The position numbers and the translations under genes are program-made. This document shows, piece after piece, positions 43,420-55,149 of a stretch of DNA of 64,000 nucleotides (position 1 is its first letter; the number at the start of each line of letters is the position of its first letter). Source of the stretch: Membranipora membranacea (lineage: Eukaryota; Bryozoa; Gymnolaemata; Cheilostomatida; Membraniporidae); assembly GCA_914767715.1 (NCBI GenBank), contig OU612070.1, positions 17,784,025 to 17,848,024 of the forward strand, in the 5' to 3' direction. The notes beneath the pieces are model-generated. The model had not been told where the DNA came from. It saw nothing but the letters and a program-made list of their open reading frames with translations, and made no database searches.

Positions 43420-44242
43420 TTTGCAGCACAAATTCATCAAGAAAGTCAGTTACCTATATGTAAAGCTTAAATTGCTCCATTAAACATGCATTCAGAGTTG
43501 CTCTCCTTTTGTTGATAATCCTGAAATAACAAAGATAATTTGTTTTTAAATAGAGCTGAAACGCCTGACTCCTATTTGCCGTCAACTCAGAAAATTTTCA
43601 GGGCACCAAGCCAAAACACTGTCCCCTTACATTGAAAATCGATTGACGTGATTTATCCCAGACTAGAAGCCATCTACCATACTCAATAACATCAAACTCA
43701 GTATGTTACACCAATCAAATACAAGAGCATTTTGCTGATAAAACCCCATAGGAAAAAAAGCACTCAAATTTTCTCTATATCCACCCACTAACAGGTCACT
43801 TACATATTCAATATCCTGCATATACAAAATTTATATGAGAACAAAAATTATCCATGAGCTAGAATTAAAGTCCTAAAAATGCATTTTCTATTTGCAGTGT
43901 GACATCATTGCATCAAATTATTCATATATTATTTAATGTTTCATCACCTTAATACAATTAAGTATTTTTGGCTAATATCCATAACAGAAAAGTACCGCAA
44001 CCAATCAGTTATTGTGGCCTTGGGCTTCAAAATGGAAACGTTTTCGGGTGTCAAGTCCTACAAGACAAAACAGATGCTTTGACTATTGGCTACTCAATGA
44101 AAAGCAACATCTGAGGTCTGCAAATTCTGCAGTCGGACTATTTGAAATAGTGTAAAATTATATTTACATGTATGAAATTGAACAGTGTTCATTATGGGAA
44201 TCTGGGGTAAACAACCCTTTTGGTAGCTCGACAGATTCATAC

Positions 44243-44941
44243 CGTTTTTCGCCACATCTTTTGAGCCGGGGGATCTAGCTATGTTTGCCATCACAACATA
44301 CCAATCATCCTCGAATACATCCATCAAACCTTTAGCTCACATAGGTCTAGTTCTCCTCACAGTCTAAGTCAAGCTCTTTTGTCATTGCCTTTGCCTTGTC
44401 GACCCTGACATAGCGAGAGGGTATACTCTGGTATATAACTGGGTCAAGATGAGTGACTACTTGTGAACTCAAATCATGACAAATTTAGCCAAGTATCAAA
44501 TGGGAAGAGTTTGCAGGGAATATATTTGAAAAGTTGATTTATTGATAGTTTTGACATTAGACTGCAACAGGAGTAGTAAACAGAAACCTGGGACTGTCTC
44601 TGGACAGCTCAGCAGGGAGATCAGTAACAGAATGAAATTCCATTGTCTCCAACTATCATAGTTTGTATTTGATGGACAACAGAGACAAACAAAGATCAGA
44701 AAAGAAAAAAATTTCTAATAATTTTTTATTTGCGGGCAAATTTTGTACAATAATATAGTTCATTTGACCAAATCACAGGTTGTTTACCTTCAACAAGCAT
44801 GCATCATTGTAAATACTGCTTATTGGTACCTATTCTGTTTTCCACACATATTGGACAATTCATACCATAAGTTCTTTCTTGAGGGTGACAGGTTTGATAA
44901 CCAGAAGTGAATAGAGTGCTGTGGCTGTTCTTAGGCTCCAT
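44243..44941 (-). other. Cluster of coding-like minus-strand fragments, product unknown
   Basis: Four short frames are open. 44941-44804 starts with ATG and has GYQTCHPQERTYGMNCPIC, then stop. 44643-44557 (MEFHSVTDLPAELSRD) has an acceptor TATGATAG just before. 44438-44347 (IYQSIPSRYVRVDKAKAM to CEEN and TAG) follows acceptor TTGACCCAG. 44329-44243 (MDVFEDDWYVVMANIARSPG) has phase-1 borders and donor GTATGA. They do not assemble into one consistent transcript: the third ends in a stop only 22 bases before the ATG of the fourth. They could be exons of alternative transcripts, of a decayed gene, or chance. Confidence 0.25.
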
Positions 44942-44954
44942 CCAGAGTTATAAT

Positions 44955-44977
44955 CATAGACTTATATTAAGTCTATG
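44955..44977. mobile_element. 23-bp palindromic insertion with 8-bp direct repeat
   Basis: CATAGACTTA-TAT-TAAGTCTATG has perfect 10-base arms, flanked by the exact direct repeat GTTATAAT (44947-44954 and 44978-44985). It has the same design as the insertions at 14922 and 30633 but unrelated arm sequence. Confidence 0.6.
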
Positions 44978-44985
44978 GTTATAAT

Positions 44986-47482
44986 AGTCAGATCAACAAC
45001 CCCAGTAACTACAGACAATTCTGCAAAAAAAAATATCTTCCAGATTAGGAGGCAGGATTATTAACATATGGAGAGAGAATTCAATGAGTTATTTCAATAA
45101 CCAGTGAGTTAATGCCATATATTGCCACAATAATCATTTGAGTTGTCCAGATCAATCCGGAGAACCAAAATATCGTTACACATTATTATTATTATGCTCT
45201 GTGCAGAACCTCAAAGGAATAAATCTTTTGCAAAAAGGAAAATTCGCCTTTTAGACAGGCTTGAAATAGTAATAATATCTATGGCTAGCTATGATTTAAT
45301 CAACACACTGATGTTAGCTTACATTTAGCCAAGCTCTAGCTCACACTAACTCATTTAGGGTATATATTGATATACATCACCAAACAGCAGATCTATTCAG
45401 TCTACTGATGTCATAGAGTGAGGCTAAATTTGTTCATCCCATCGAAACTATGAATTATCACTCTGAGGATAGCAGGACTATCGTCTGTCTGTAATCACAT
45501 TACTGGAAGTTTCACTGTTTAAAATAAGTTTTGAGATTAGAGTTGAACAGAAAGTGGGAAGGAGCGCTGACACAGTATGGACACAATCCCATCACATCCT
45601 TCTTATTTGAATGTGATGATACTGATGATACTGAATGAGACATTAAGCTTTAGCTGTGGTGATGTGAATTCTTTAGACATACAGCTTATCTCAGGGTTAT
45701 GTGACACCAGGAGGACATGGCACCACATGATATCACATAGACTAAGCCCTCCGGACTCTTGCCCCCCCCCCGCATGTTGGCACCCAGCCAGGGAAGATAT
45801 CATCATATCCACAAATGATGGTTAAGATTGTATGATGTGTAAGGCTAACATCAAGTCATGTTGATTTTTTACAAAGTTGTCCTTTTTCTATTGGCAAATA
45901 TCATGTGCACAGAATAAAATGGCTTGATTAACTGTCGTTTTCAAACCGCTTGGTCGCTTAAGATCACACTTTGAGGGATGAATTTCCAATGGGTCTAGCC
46001 CGGAGATGCAAGTTTCTATCAGGCAAATTTCAGATGAAAAGATACAGTTACTTGTGTTTTCGATGTATTGCTCCTTCATAGATGCATGACCTACATTTAC
46101 AGTAGGTGGGCAAATTGAGATAGGAATGCAATGAAATCAGTCAAATCTGCCATGGTAAATGTACAGGTGCTTGGATGCTATAAAGTTTTAGAGTTTCTAT
46201 CAAGGCCTGCTGCAAACATAAGACATTGATTGTCATAGTCATCCTGTACAATAACTTAATCAGGGAAGCACGGTTAGTTGACTTGAATATCTGCATGCAA
46301 CAGGTTTTGAAGTTTCACATTTTCATCGAGGTCAATATTGAATTTTTGCAAGATCATCGATGATAAGTGATTTTAGGCCATCTAGCAGAAGTTTGGTAAC
46401 TGAGGTTAGAACAATGATATGTTACTGACGTATTATGCTGTGCTTATGAATATTAATAACAAAAACAATTATTTTTCTTTTTCAAGAACTATGACAGTTA
46501 AAGCTTTTATTAAATAGAGTTACGTCCAAATTGAGCAACTCAGCTGTATTGTTGTGTCTTGATTTCAGACAAAAACCCTTCAAGTGGGTGCAAGTTAGAA
46601 TAAACAACGTCATAGTGATGTCATCATGTTAATATTTGAATAAAGGGAAGCTCTATAATGCTTCACATAGCGTCATACTATGGTCTATTGGTCCAAACAG
46701 GTTAATAACTGAAGAAAATAAGCATAGCTCACTATAGAGTTCAGATATATCTGTGCTCAATAAAAAGTGTATAATAATAATGATAATAATAATAAGAGTT
46801 TACATATTGCTATCACTATTTTTTGTGTAATACTCCAATCTATATTCTAGTGGAATACAGAAAAGCGCTTTATATATGTAGTCGTTTTCTCTCTGAATAC
46901 CAGAGAGAATACGACTCCCAACACATAAATGTCATTGGAGTTAAACGACCCAGATAGGACCAGGTAGGGAAGCGTGCATTTGAATGTCTGTTCTGATACA
47001 AGTAGGTTATAGTCTCTGCATTGTCTAATTTCTGGAAGGCCAAGCTATCAAAGACGTCATGTAGACAAAGAATGAAGTATAGGTTAGTATGTAAGTCATA
47101 CAGCAACATTAGATTATTAGGCAAGGCTGCAACCTGGCTGCAAGGGACTTTACAGTCCTGCTTGCTCCGTATTCTCAGTCACTAATCTGGATTCCGAATA
47201 TGGTCTGCAGACAACCCAATCAATTCTGGTGTTTAATAACACATTTAAGATATTATCCAGACATTGACAGAAGGACTTTTTATCCTTCGGATGGTTGCAT
47301 TATCATCTATGTCGACAAACTGAGCAGTATGAGGCTTGCGAAATTCTCCAAACAGATTTCTTTGAATGGTTGAGCATGATGAGCTTCACTGTAGATACTA
47401 GTTTTGCTAGTTGGAGTGTAATGTGTAAGCTAATAATCCTTATGGAGATGATGTATAACGTTTGAGGATGATATAATGATGA
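44986..47482. other. Intergenic region upstream of the minus cluster and 3' of FAM89
   Basis: Holds a microsatellite of ATA/ATG triplets at about 46780 and a C10 tract at about 45763. Open frames at 45888-46079 and 46870-47124 (both minus) read plausibly but have no recognised domain or consistent splice partners. Confidence 0.35.
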
Positions 47483-48418
47483 TTATATGATTGATATACG
47501 ACCGTTAGTGATAATCATCGATTCATCTACATCATCATCTTCATCCTCCTCCAGTATGAGATCTGATTCTGATAAAAGTCTCTCATCCTCCTGAGATTTA
47601 AACTCAGTGATCTGAGAGTGTAAACTCATCAGCTTACACAGTAAGTATCCGTCCAACTGTCGTAATGAGCTCTGTAAGGTAAATATAACAGCCTCAATAA
47701 CCTCGAGAACCACAAGCTACAAATTCTGCTCCTCATATATTTCGTTCATTGATTTTATGATGAATGAAATTAATACTGCTTGAGTGATCAGCACAGAGCA
47801 AATCAGCTTTGTATTACCAACTACGATAATTAGATAAATTTCAATGATTTGCAAGATTTTTGGTTTCGTACCCTACAAGATAATTATAGCTCTCATAATC
47901 CTGCTGATGTTGAGTTTACATGCAAATGACTAACCATTTCTTTTCTTAGTAGAGTGAGGGATGCAGACATTGACTTAGCCTGGTCTGTCATAGATCTGTC
48001 ACTAACTGTGTTACTTCTCCCCTCATCGTCCTCCTGTAATTAGTAAAACTATCCGGTCATCATGAGACCTTTCTACAGGTAACCGAGGGCAAGGTCAGAC
48101 CAATATGAGCAGCCTATAATGGTAGTCTTATATCATATCATGTAATATACGCTTCCTCACTAACAACAAGAGCATTGTTGAAACATTTAGAGACAATACA
48201 TAAAACATTGATGGGCAAAGCTTGACAAACTCATAACAAGAAAAAAAAATGAAATCACACAATCTTACCATACTCATAGCCATTTGTGCTGCATAAACTT
48301 TGGCTGAGTCTTGCCATTGTGAGTTAACAGAATTAGCGATGACATTCAACACCTTAGGAACTTTAGGTAAACCAGTCGATTGCAACAATATGTTCTGCGT
48401 ACTCGTGTTGGATGACAT
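47483..48418 (-). CDS. FAM89: FAM89 family protein (LRAP25-like), 3 exons, 145 aa
   Basis: Exons in transcript order: 48418-48269, 48033-47935 and 47671-47483, all phase 0. The N-terminal block GLPKVPKVLNVIANS then QWQDSAKVYAAQMA matches the family's GLPPLPxGLSxLLN and WRELExVYxxQ segment. The core LRKEMSSLRQLDGYLLCKLM then SLHSQITEFK matches the diagnostic LRKEMVxLRQLDxSLLxQLWxLxESIQ-type helix. The tail is acidic (EEDEDDDVDES). Vertebrate FAM89B/LRAP25 is an adaptor linking MRCK to LIMK1 in lamellipodial actin control. The start is the ATG of MSSNTSTQN. The protein is shorter than the vertebrate proteins (about 185 aa), mainly in the low-complexity linker. It is divergently arranged with CCDC167, with 1.9 kb between them. 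Confidence 0.85.
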
Positions 48419-50322
48419 TGTCACAACGGCGCGACAGCTGCAATAGACGATAAAGGAATTAGCCTACAAGACTGTCTCACATGAACACTAGTTAGTATTA
48501 CAAACCTGTCACCCAGCGAGTTCAGAAATGAAAGAAAAAAGAAGAGAAAGAAGCCATATTTTACCTCCTGTTGCAAGCACCATGGCCAACTATTTAGACA
48601 CTCTGATTTGGCATTACCAGTGCCAAGTATTAGAACTCTTACAACTCCTACTTCTAGTTGTAACTCTATTGGTAGATTCAGTTGAGCTCAGTTACACTTT
48701 GAGACTTTAACAGTAATACTTACTTATTACTGCAATGTGACCACTCCCTGCTTTCCCTTTTTTGATTCCTCCTTCCTCGGTATCCTGCCCAATCTTCACT
48801 TGTTGCTTCCTTTATCTCCTTTTCTATATATGGTAGTCAACTCAGTATAAACAGGTCCAACAATCGCTTCCTCTTTGGTATTGTCCTTACTCTACTGTTG
48901 AAATTTTTGTTTTGGATTTTTGATAAAGAAATGATATTGTTATGCTCACTAAAATGATGATAGTTGTCCTTGACCACTGTAAGTGTGTATCATTTCAATG
49001 GGAATAATGGGTTATTTTGTAGACCCCAAACACATGTAAACACCATGATGTCTGAAATTAGGCTAATTAGGAGAAAGAAAATATTAGGAAAAAGGGTTGT
49101 TACACAGGTCTACTCCAAAACCTGGGCCCTTTGGCAATGTTTGATGGCCCCCTTGATTGAGTTTATGTTGGGGCCAATCAAACATTGCCAAAGTTCCAGG
49201 TTTTGGAGTAGACCTGTGGGTTGCTATCTTAACATTGATTCCAAAACCTGGATCCCTTTGCAATCAATGAGAGGGAGTTCATTGTTGCAATGACTGACTC
49301 ACTGACTGGCATGTGCTGTGGATTACTACAGTCAGTAGTTAAATTCAAAATTGAAGAATATTCTGATGGCTGGCCAACAGTCTCATCTGTTCTGGAGCGG
49401 GAGTATAATAATAAAGGCATAATATTTTGGGCTTGCCTAGCTAGTACTGTACTAGTTCTAGCAGCAAGGGTTTGGTAACAAGGAAGGAGTCCTCCTTACA
49501 TTAGCCTGCCCAGACTAAGAACTCCTAGTCCTTGGTTCTAGTATCTTGTCTACTCTATCTGCCTACTAGTAACTGCGTTTTGACAACCTACATATACATA
49601 ACAATGATTATTTTTTATGAGATTATTAGAGATGTGTTTGCTTAAAAAATGGACTATGATAATGAATATATTATAGAGTTAAGTTTTTTACAGCGACTAG
49701 CAAAATCCCAGTGTGGTATGATAGCCCAGTGACATTAACCCAACATGACAGAAAAAAGTCCAGTTCTGTATGGACGGTAGTCAATGGATGCTCCATACAG
49801 CTAGCACCTGTGCCGCACGTCTCACAACCACCGTCGCCAGCGCCTGTTTTTAGTGACATTACAATTCATTGATCATTTCTGAAGGATACCTTGACCAGTC
49901 GCTTGTGACGGGTGTGTGAAGCAATTAGATGTGTTGTGAGGCAGTCTTGAGATGTTGTAAGATAGTATTGAGAAGTCATATGCAGTCTAAGGGCCTTATT
50001 GTAGACCCAGATCATTTCACACAACAAGGCAAAAGACTTGGATAGATAGCAACACACCCTAAGTCTTGATGTAACTAATGTTACCTTGTACCTTTAACAA
50101 CCGGGTTGATTTTGCACTGGCCATTCAGAACTGCATAAATATTGCAATGAAGACCTCCCTGCCTTGCACCCATGGTTTGTTTTTTTCTTTTAAAATCTCA
50201 GGCTACATATATTTGTAGATCAGCTGTACCTAACCTAAGATTCTAAGATTACTGCAGAAGACTGGTGACCATAGAATAACTTACATTTATACCTACGTGA
50301 CTTAAACGATCACTCGGCTGAG
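48419..50322. other. Intergenic region between divergent FAM89 and CCDC167
   Basis: Likely contains both promoters. It holds an inverted-repeat element at 49104-49217 and a third partial copy of its arm (CCAAAACCTGGATCCCTTTG, about 49241). No other genes seen. Confidence 0.4.
49104..49217. mobile_element. Inverted-repeat (foldback) element
   Basis: Arms of about 48 bases, ACAGGTCTACTCCAAAACCT onward and its reverse complement, have only about four mismatches and enclose an 18-base loop. GGGTTG precedes the left arm by four bases and follows the right arm, a possible target duplication. The shape also resembles a long precursor hairpin, but no such RNA is claimed. Confidence 0.65.
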
Positions 50323-52751
50323 ATGCCTACAATTGCCCAAACGGTGAGATATTAAAACATGTTGCGCATAATGGATCATTTTCTGAGACCTTACAAGACT
50401 GGCTATCATTGCTGACTGAATTTGTGCCACCTTGAAACCATAAGTCGTCACCCACAAAAAAACTTAGGGTTGATCACATGGCTTTATGGTCAATGCCATA
50501 GTCTTAATATTATGGTCAATATAGATGCAATAATTCGGGATATACAGAGATGATATAAAATGGCAACTAAGTCAGGAAACTCCTTCATTCAAATAGCTTT
50601 TATACATTATTATTATTAATTAACAGTTTTATCAGCACTTCTAATTTAACTTGGATGGGATTTTGTGGCTGACCTGTGTTCATCTTTGTTTGCAGATTGA
50701 AAGAGAAGAAAATATAATTACAGAGTATCAAACACAACTTAGTAAGATTGAGAAGCGATTGAGGAACAAAAGCCTGAAGGAAGATGAGAGGTATGCATAA
50801 AGTTTGCATATTTCAATCAACAGTGATTATTGTATTCATTAATGCTGCCTATCAGTTACTGATATAATTGGTGTTGCCGCTGCTGGCCTTCATAGTGTGG
50901 TGTTGGACACTGCTGCTAACCACAACAAATAGGGACCGCAACCAAGAATACCGGGTGATTACACGGCGAGACAAATATGTTCGAGTGACTCTAACAAATA
51001 ATCCAGTTCCCAATACTGCCCGCAAATCTCTCAACATGGGTATCGACCGTATTGACTTTTCAGGCAAAGATTGCTTAGCTAGGGTAATACACCTGTAATT
51101 CGGTCACGGTCAACTTTCTGCACCCCTCCTCAAACAAATTGATTAGTATGACTGATGACAAATGAGGCTGTAGCTAATTCAAAAGCAATGCTGTCAGTGA
51201 TATTGAACCCTGTAAATATTCTCAGGTGTATTTGCAATGGAAATTTATTGATTTAAAGTTTGAAATTCTTTTTGCAAAATCATTTTAGGACAATCAATGC
51301 ATACGGGTGGGCTAATGAAAATTAGACCGGAAATCTGTGAAAAATGCAATGGTCAATTTTCAACCCATAGTCACCAATATGGAAGAGCAGAAGCATACCA
51401 TCATTTTGAGTGGTCTGGTTAAAGAATTGAAAGAACCTGAAGCAGGCCTATTGAGGTGACAAGTCAACATAGTTTGCATGTAAAGCAATGGGGAAATAAA
51501 TGGAGGTGTTGGACCAGGATACCAACACGACTGTTTTTCTCTCTACCTCCACAAATACAGTATGTGACAAACAACATTATTCAAACCTCTGTTAGAAGTT
51601 GTAGACTACAGCTATGCGTTGCTATTATGTTGTAGAAGTGACCTTGAACTTGAGCAAAGACAAATTATAAAGAAGAAGGATATGACAGGTATGATTGATT
51701 AATGGAGTTTGTTTGCCTCTTTTAACTGAAAATTTGAGAGCTCTTTATCTTCCACCAAATTTCAGGTTGCTGGGTCCAAATATATGCGTCACTCAAAATC
51801 CTTGCTTTTTTTATCTTTTGCTCTCGTTCACTCAGAATATATATCAATGACTGAGACATTTAGGACAAGGGCACTAGCAAGTAATATAGCTAATGTAGCT
51901 AATATAGTGACTCTGGCAGTTGATAATTGAAAGAACCCCATGGGCGGCATTTGATATCTTACTATGGGAAATTATTCAGCACTTACTGTTTTGAGAAGAA
52001 ATAGGAACAACAAGTTCTGGGTTGCTCCAATTCTGAATGAAGGATCGTGCATTTTTTCTCACAAACATCATGTTGGTAGAATTAGGCACATGATTGTAGG
52101 TCTTCAACAAAGACTGGAAGTCTGAAATTAAAATTTGGCATCCCCAAAAACCCCCAAAAAAACTTTAGAACTTGGTCATAGGTCTACATGATGAGATGAT
52201 GATGCCACTAGATATTACTGATGTCAGCTCTTGATCACTACTCTTTACTCTTTTTCAGTCTTTGAACATGCAAACACTAAAACGAGTTGTACAGTGATAG
52301 ATTGAGTTCAAATCAATAACCCAGGGGATCCTTCAATTTAAAATAGCCAAAATCACAATCTGATCATTCAATGAGTTCCCAAATCGCTCACTCATTGATT
52401 GAACTGTATTTATTCTGAGTTAGCCTGTCTTAACAGGCTTGTTAAGACAGGCTATCCCTGAGTGAACCATTTAGAAGCGAGTTTTTCTAACTGAAAGCCC
52501 GAATTTGCGACAATTTTAGAGCAAAGTGATGCATTGCACATTCCAATTGAAAGGCCCCCCCCCCCTCTGTATAATGCATTGGTTGGTTTATAATGACATT
52601 AAGCATCTGTTTGAAGCCTCAATTTTGTTTTGTAGAGCACATGGTGGGAAAACTAAGAGTAGAGAATAGAAAGACAATGCTGTGCTCAGTTTTATTGATG
52701 GCTACTGGTGCTATCTTGTATTTTGGTGCTCAGTCATTTTATGCAACGTAA
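50323..52751 (+). CDS. CCDC167: CCDC167-like small coiled-coil membrane protein (4 exons)
   Basis: Exons: 50323-50343, 50696-50790, 51636-51688 and 52636-52751; phases agree. The protein is about 94 aa, close to the roughly 97 aa of vertebrate CCDC167. A charged coiled coil (IEREENIITEYQTQLSKIEK and following) leads to LRVENRKTMLCSVLLMAT, matching the family's LRxENRKNMLLSV signature at the entrance to a C-terminal membrane helix (CSVLLMATGAILYFG). The molecular function of the family is poorly known; it is predicted to be tail-anchored. The 7-codon first exon (MPTIAQT) is chosen because it is in phase and has a GTGAGA donor; it is the weakest part. A possible AATAAA lies at 53102. Confidence 0.85.
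52322..52563. mobile_element. MITE in intron 3 of CCDC167
   Basis: The left end GGGGATCCTTCAATTT and the inverted right end GGGGGGCCTTTCAATTGG form terminal repeats. The interior shares CACTCAGAAT and GAGTGAGYGAT (inverted) with the element at 18449 and with 51840. It carries its own short palindromic insertion at 52421. Confidence 0.6.
52421..52454. mobile_element. 34-bp palindromic insertion inside a MITE
   Basis: TAGCCTGTCTTAACA and its exact reverse complement enclose GGCT. CTGAGT occurs immediately left (415-420 of the 52 kb block) and again at 52458-52463, three bases after the palindrome. Read inverted, the relatives at 18555 and 51843 have an uninterrupted CACTCAGAAT, supporting an insertion at this point. 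Confidence 0.65.
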
Positions 52752-55149
52752 TGACAGGAAGGAGGTGAGTCAGGACCAGGAATATAATGCTGACACATAG
52801 AAAAAGGAACTGAAGATATCCAATAATTGCTAACAAGGGTAGGAAATCCTTGTTTAAATGCGCTCTTTGTAAATATTATGTCCTTGGGTTGAGTTATCTT
52901 ACCTTACCTACCGAGAAGACAAATCCGGTTGCTCTGAATAGTTATCCCTGGTGAGCACGAGGGTGTTTTGCCAGCAATGTTATTTGATATGATTGGTTAG
53001 ACTATTAAAGAGTGGTCTCTAGTCAGTCCATTACAAAACTAGCTTCATTTTATTATAAGGCTGTTTGTATCTTTGCTTATGGGACATGATAATTATTCGT
53101 CAATAAAAACATGATTTGAGAGACACTCATCCTATGAGAATTACTTATATAAGAATGTCAAAGCCTTCTAAGACATCATCCCTATAACTGACCGATGTGG
53201 TTGTAATATCACAACATCATGTAGAGGAATTATAATCACTATTTTCTTGGTCGATTATATGATGCAGAGTGATTGACGGAGGTTGCAGCACCCCACCTGG
53301 CGATGTTTTGAACCTACCTCAGAATTTGTCTCCCCTGCCATTTTCCTACACTACGGCCCTGCATTGCTATCATGAAAGCGTCAACATAGCATAGTGTAGT
53401 GTCAAGTCTATCATAGCATAGCGTAGTGTCAAGTCTAACATAGCATAGCGTAGTGTCAAGTCTAACATAGCATAGCGTAGTGTCAAGTCTAACATAGCAT
53501 AGCGTAGTGTCAAGTCTAACATAGCATAGCGTAGTGTCAAGTCTATCATAGCATAGCGTAGTGTCAAGTCTAACATAGCATAGCGTAGTGTCAAGTCTAA
53601 CATAGCATAGCGTAGTGTCAAGTCTAACATAGCATAGCGTAGTGTCAAGTCTAACATAGCATAGCGTAGTGTCAAGTCTAACATAGCATAGCGTAGTGTC
53701 AAGTCTAACATAGCATAGCGTAGTGTCAAGTCTAACATAGCATAGCGTAGTGTCAAGTCTAACATAGCATAGCGTAGTGTCAAGTCTAACATAGCATAGC
53801 GTAGTGTCAAGTCTAACATAGCATAGCGTAGTAACAACATAGCATCGCGTAGTGTCAAGTCTAACATAGCATAGCGTAGTGTCAAGTCTAACATAGACAA
53901 TAATGGTGTAGTGTCATGTCAATAAAACTTGGGTGGTCTACACCTTGGTTTAATCTCAAAATAAAAATGGGTGGTCTGAAGCTACATTATAGTGTAATGA
54001 CAAGCATATCCTGCAGAGTGTCATGCTTAGCTTGGTGGTTTGAATCATTCACAATACCATTCAAAACTAGATGATCACGTATTGGATTATAACATATTGC
54101 AGCAAAGGAGAACGACTTCTGGGAAATTTCTTGTTATATTGTTTTGTATAAATTTTATGCCATCAGAAAGAAAAAATATTTGGTATTGATTGCAATGTTA
54201 GTCTATGATGAGACTGGTGTACATAACAATAATAACCTTAGTTTATGCCAGGGGAAATGATCACATAAAGAACATGATGTGGTATCTTTTGCCATTGACA
54301 CGCGTATCATTTTGTTTAATAAGCTGAGTTTGGTGAAATTTTTTATCTTTAGAATTTGCACTTGATAGGGTTAAATAGTTAAAAACTCTTAGCAAACTTA
54401 GCCCAATATAGATGAGCTAGGTGAGCATAATTGTGTAAACTATTATGCTGACATTTCAACAATTAGTTTTAAAAAATAGATTACGCTGAAAACCCAAAAA
54501 ATGAAAATTATTGCATTAATTGATAAATGATTCTTTATAGGTTCAGCTTTCATATATTTCAATGAAATATGCAATTATACAACCAACTGTACAGTAAGGT
54601 TTCATAATATCCAGGAAGCAGCCTTTCCTCCATCATAAGGAAGTGTTCCATTCCGTATTATATTTAGAAACGAGTTCTAGAAAGATCACTATTGATTGTG
54701 TAGTGATAGTGTAGCTTATAAGCGTCCGAAAAAAGTACCTATATCATGACGTAATTCAAACCTTTTCAAACGTTCATACAATACCGTTTCTTACAATATA
54801 GAATTTATATCATTATTAATTATTTAATAGAACCATTATTTTCAACACTCTGGTCACATGAATATGTCATATGAGTATATCTCAAAGTCTAGCACACGTT
54901 CATAATGACACAGCAGTTTTCATTCAGCCTTTTGATGCCTTAGAATTTTAGAGAGTTTTGAAAATAACTTCCATTATTTGAGTAATAATGCAATTAATGG
55001 TTAGCCTTGTCACCGGCCACTTTTCTATTGAAGGGTACTATGGTACAAAGTCATAATATCGGCCTTATATTTAAAAATCTTATCACTGTTGCTGTTCACA
55101 CAGTCAGCAAACACTCTCGGCTCGTCTGTCATTTGTGAAAGAGGCAGTC
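52752..55149. other. Intergenic region with a satellite
   Basis: 3' flank of CCDC167, a 27-bp satellite array (53382-53896), and 1.2 kb of AT-rich DNA before the aldo-keto reductase. A TTATATTTAAAA at about 55066 could be a TATA element for exon 1a of that gene. Confidence 0.4.
53382..53896. repeat. 27-bp satellite, about 19 units
   Basis: Unit AACATAGCATAGCGTAGTGT plus CAAGTCT, nearly homogeneous; one unit near 53830 is disrupted and the edge units are diverged. Because 27 is a multiple of three, the minus strand reads as 176 codons of MLDLTLRYA repeats. There is no flanking gene structure, so this is not treated as a protein. Confidence 0.95.

Larger units (their letters stand above)
41391..44242. 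other. Intergenic or intronic region with repeats
   Basis: Contains a G-rich tract (41699-41712), a diverged direct repeat pair (41827 and 42761) and a hAT-like MITE (43075-43419). If the weak exons on either side belong to one minus-strand gene, this is intron. A plus-strand frame at 42097-42288 shows no splice or domain support. Confidence 0.4.

Noticed and set aside
45577-45825. Overlapping plus and minus frames of 70-80 codons
   Set aside because: They run through a C10 homopolymer, are open on both strands and match nothing; likely chance.
46870-47124. 84-codon minus-strand frame with an acceptor-like TTGCAG before it
   Set aside because: Reads plausibly but has no recognised domain, and it lies beyond the FAM89 stop with no linking donor.
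53370-53900. 176-codon minus-strand frame of MLDLTLRYA repeats
   Set aside because: It is the direct result of a 27-bp satellite; there is no start context, splice site or non-repeat sequence.
55135-55149. Upstream extension of the aldo-keto reductase start (GTG)
   Set aside because: The first ATG in frame is 55150, which also creates the MGCGAS lipidation signal; GTG starts are not expected in animal genes.
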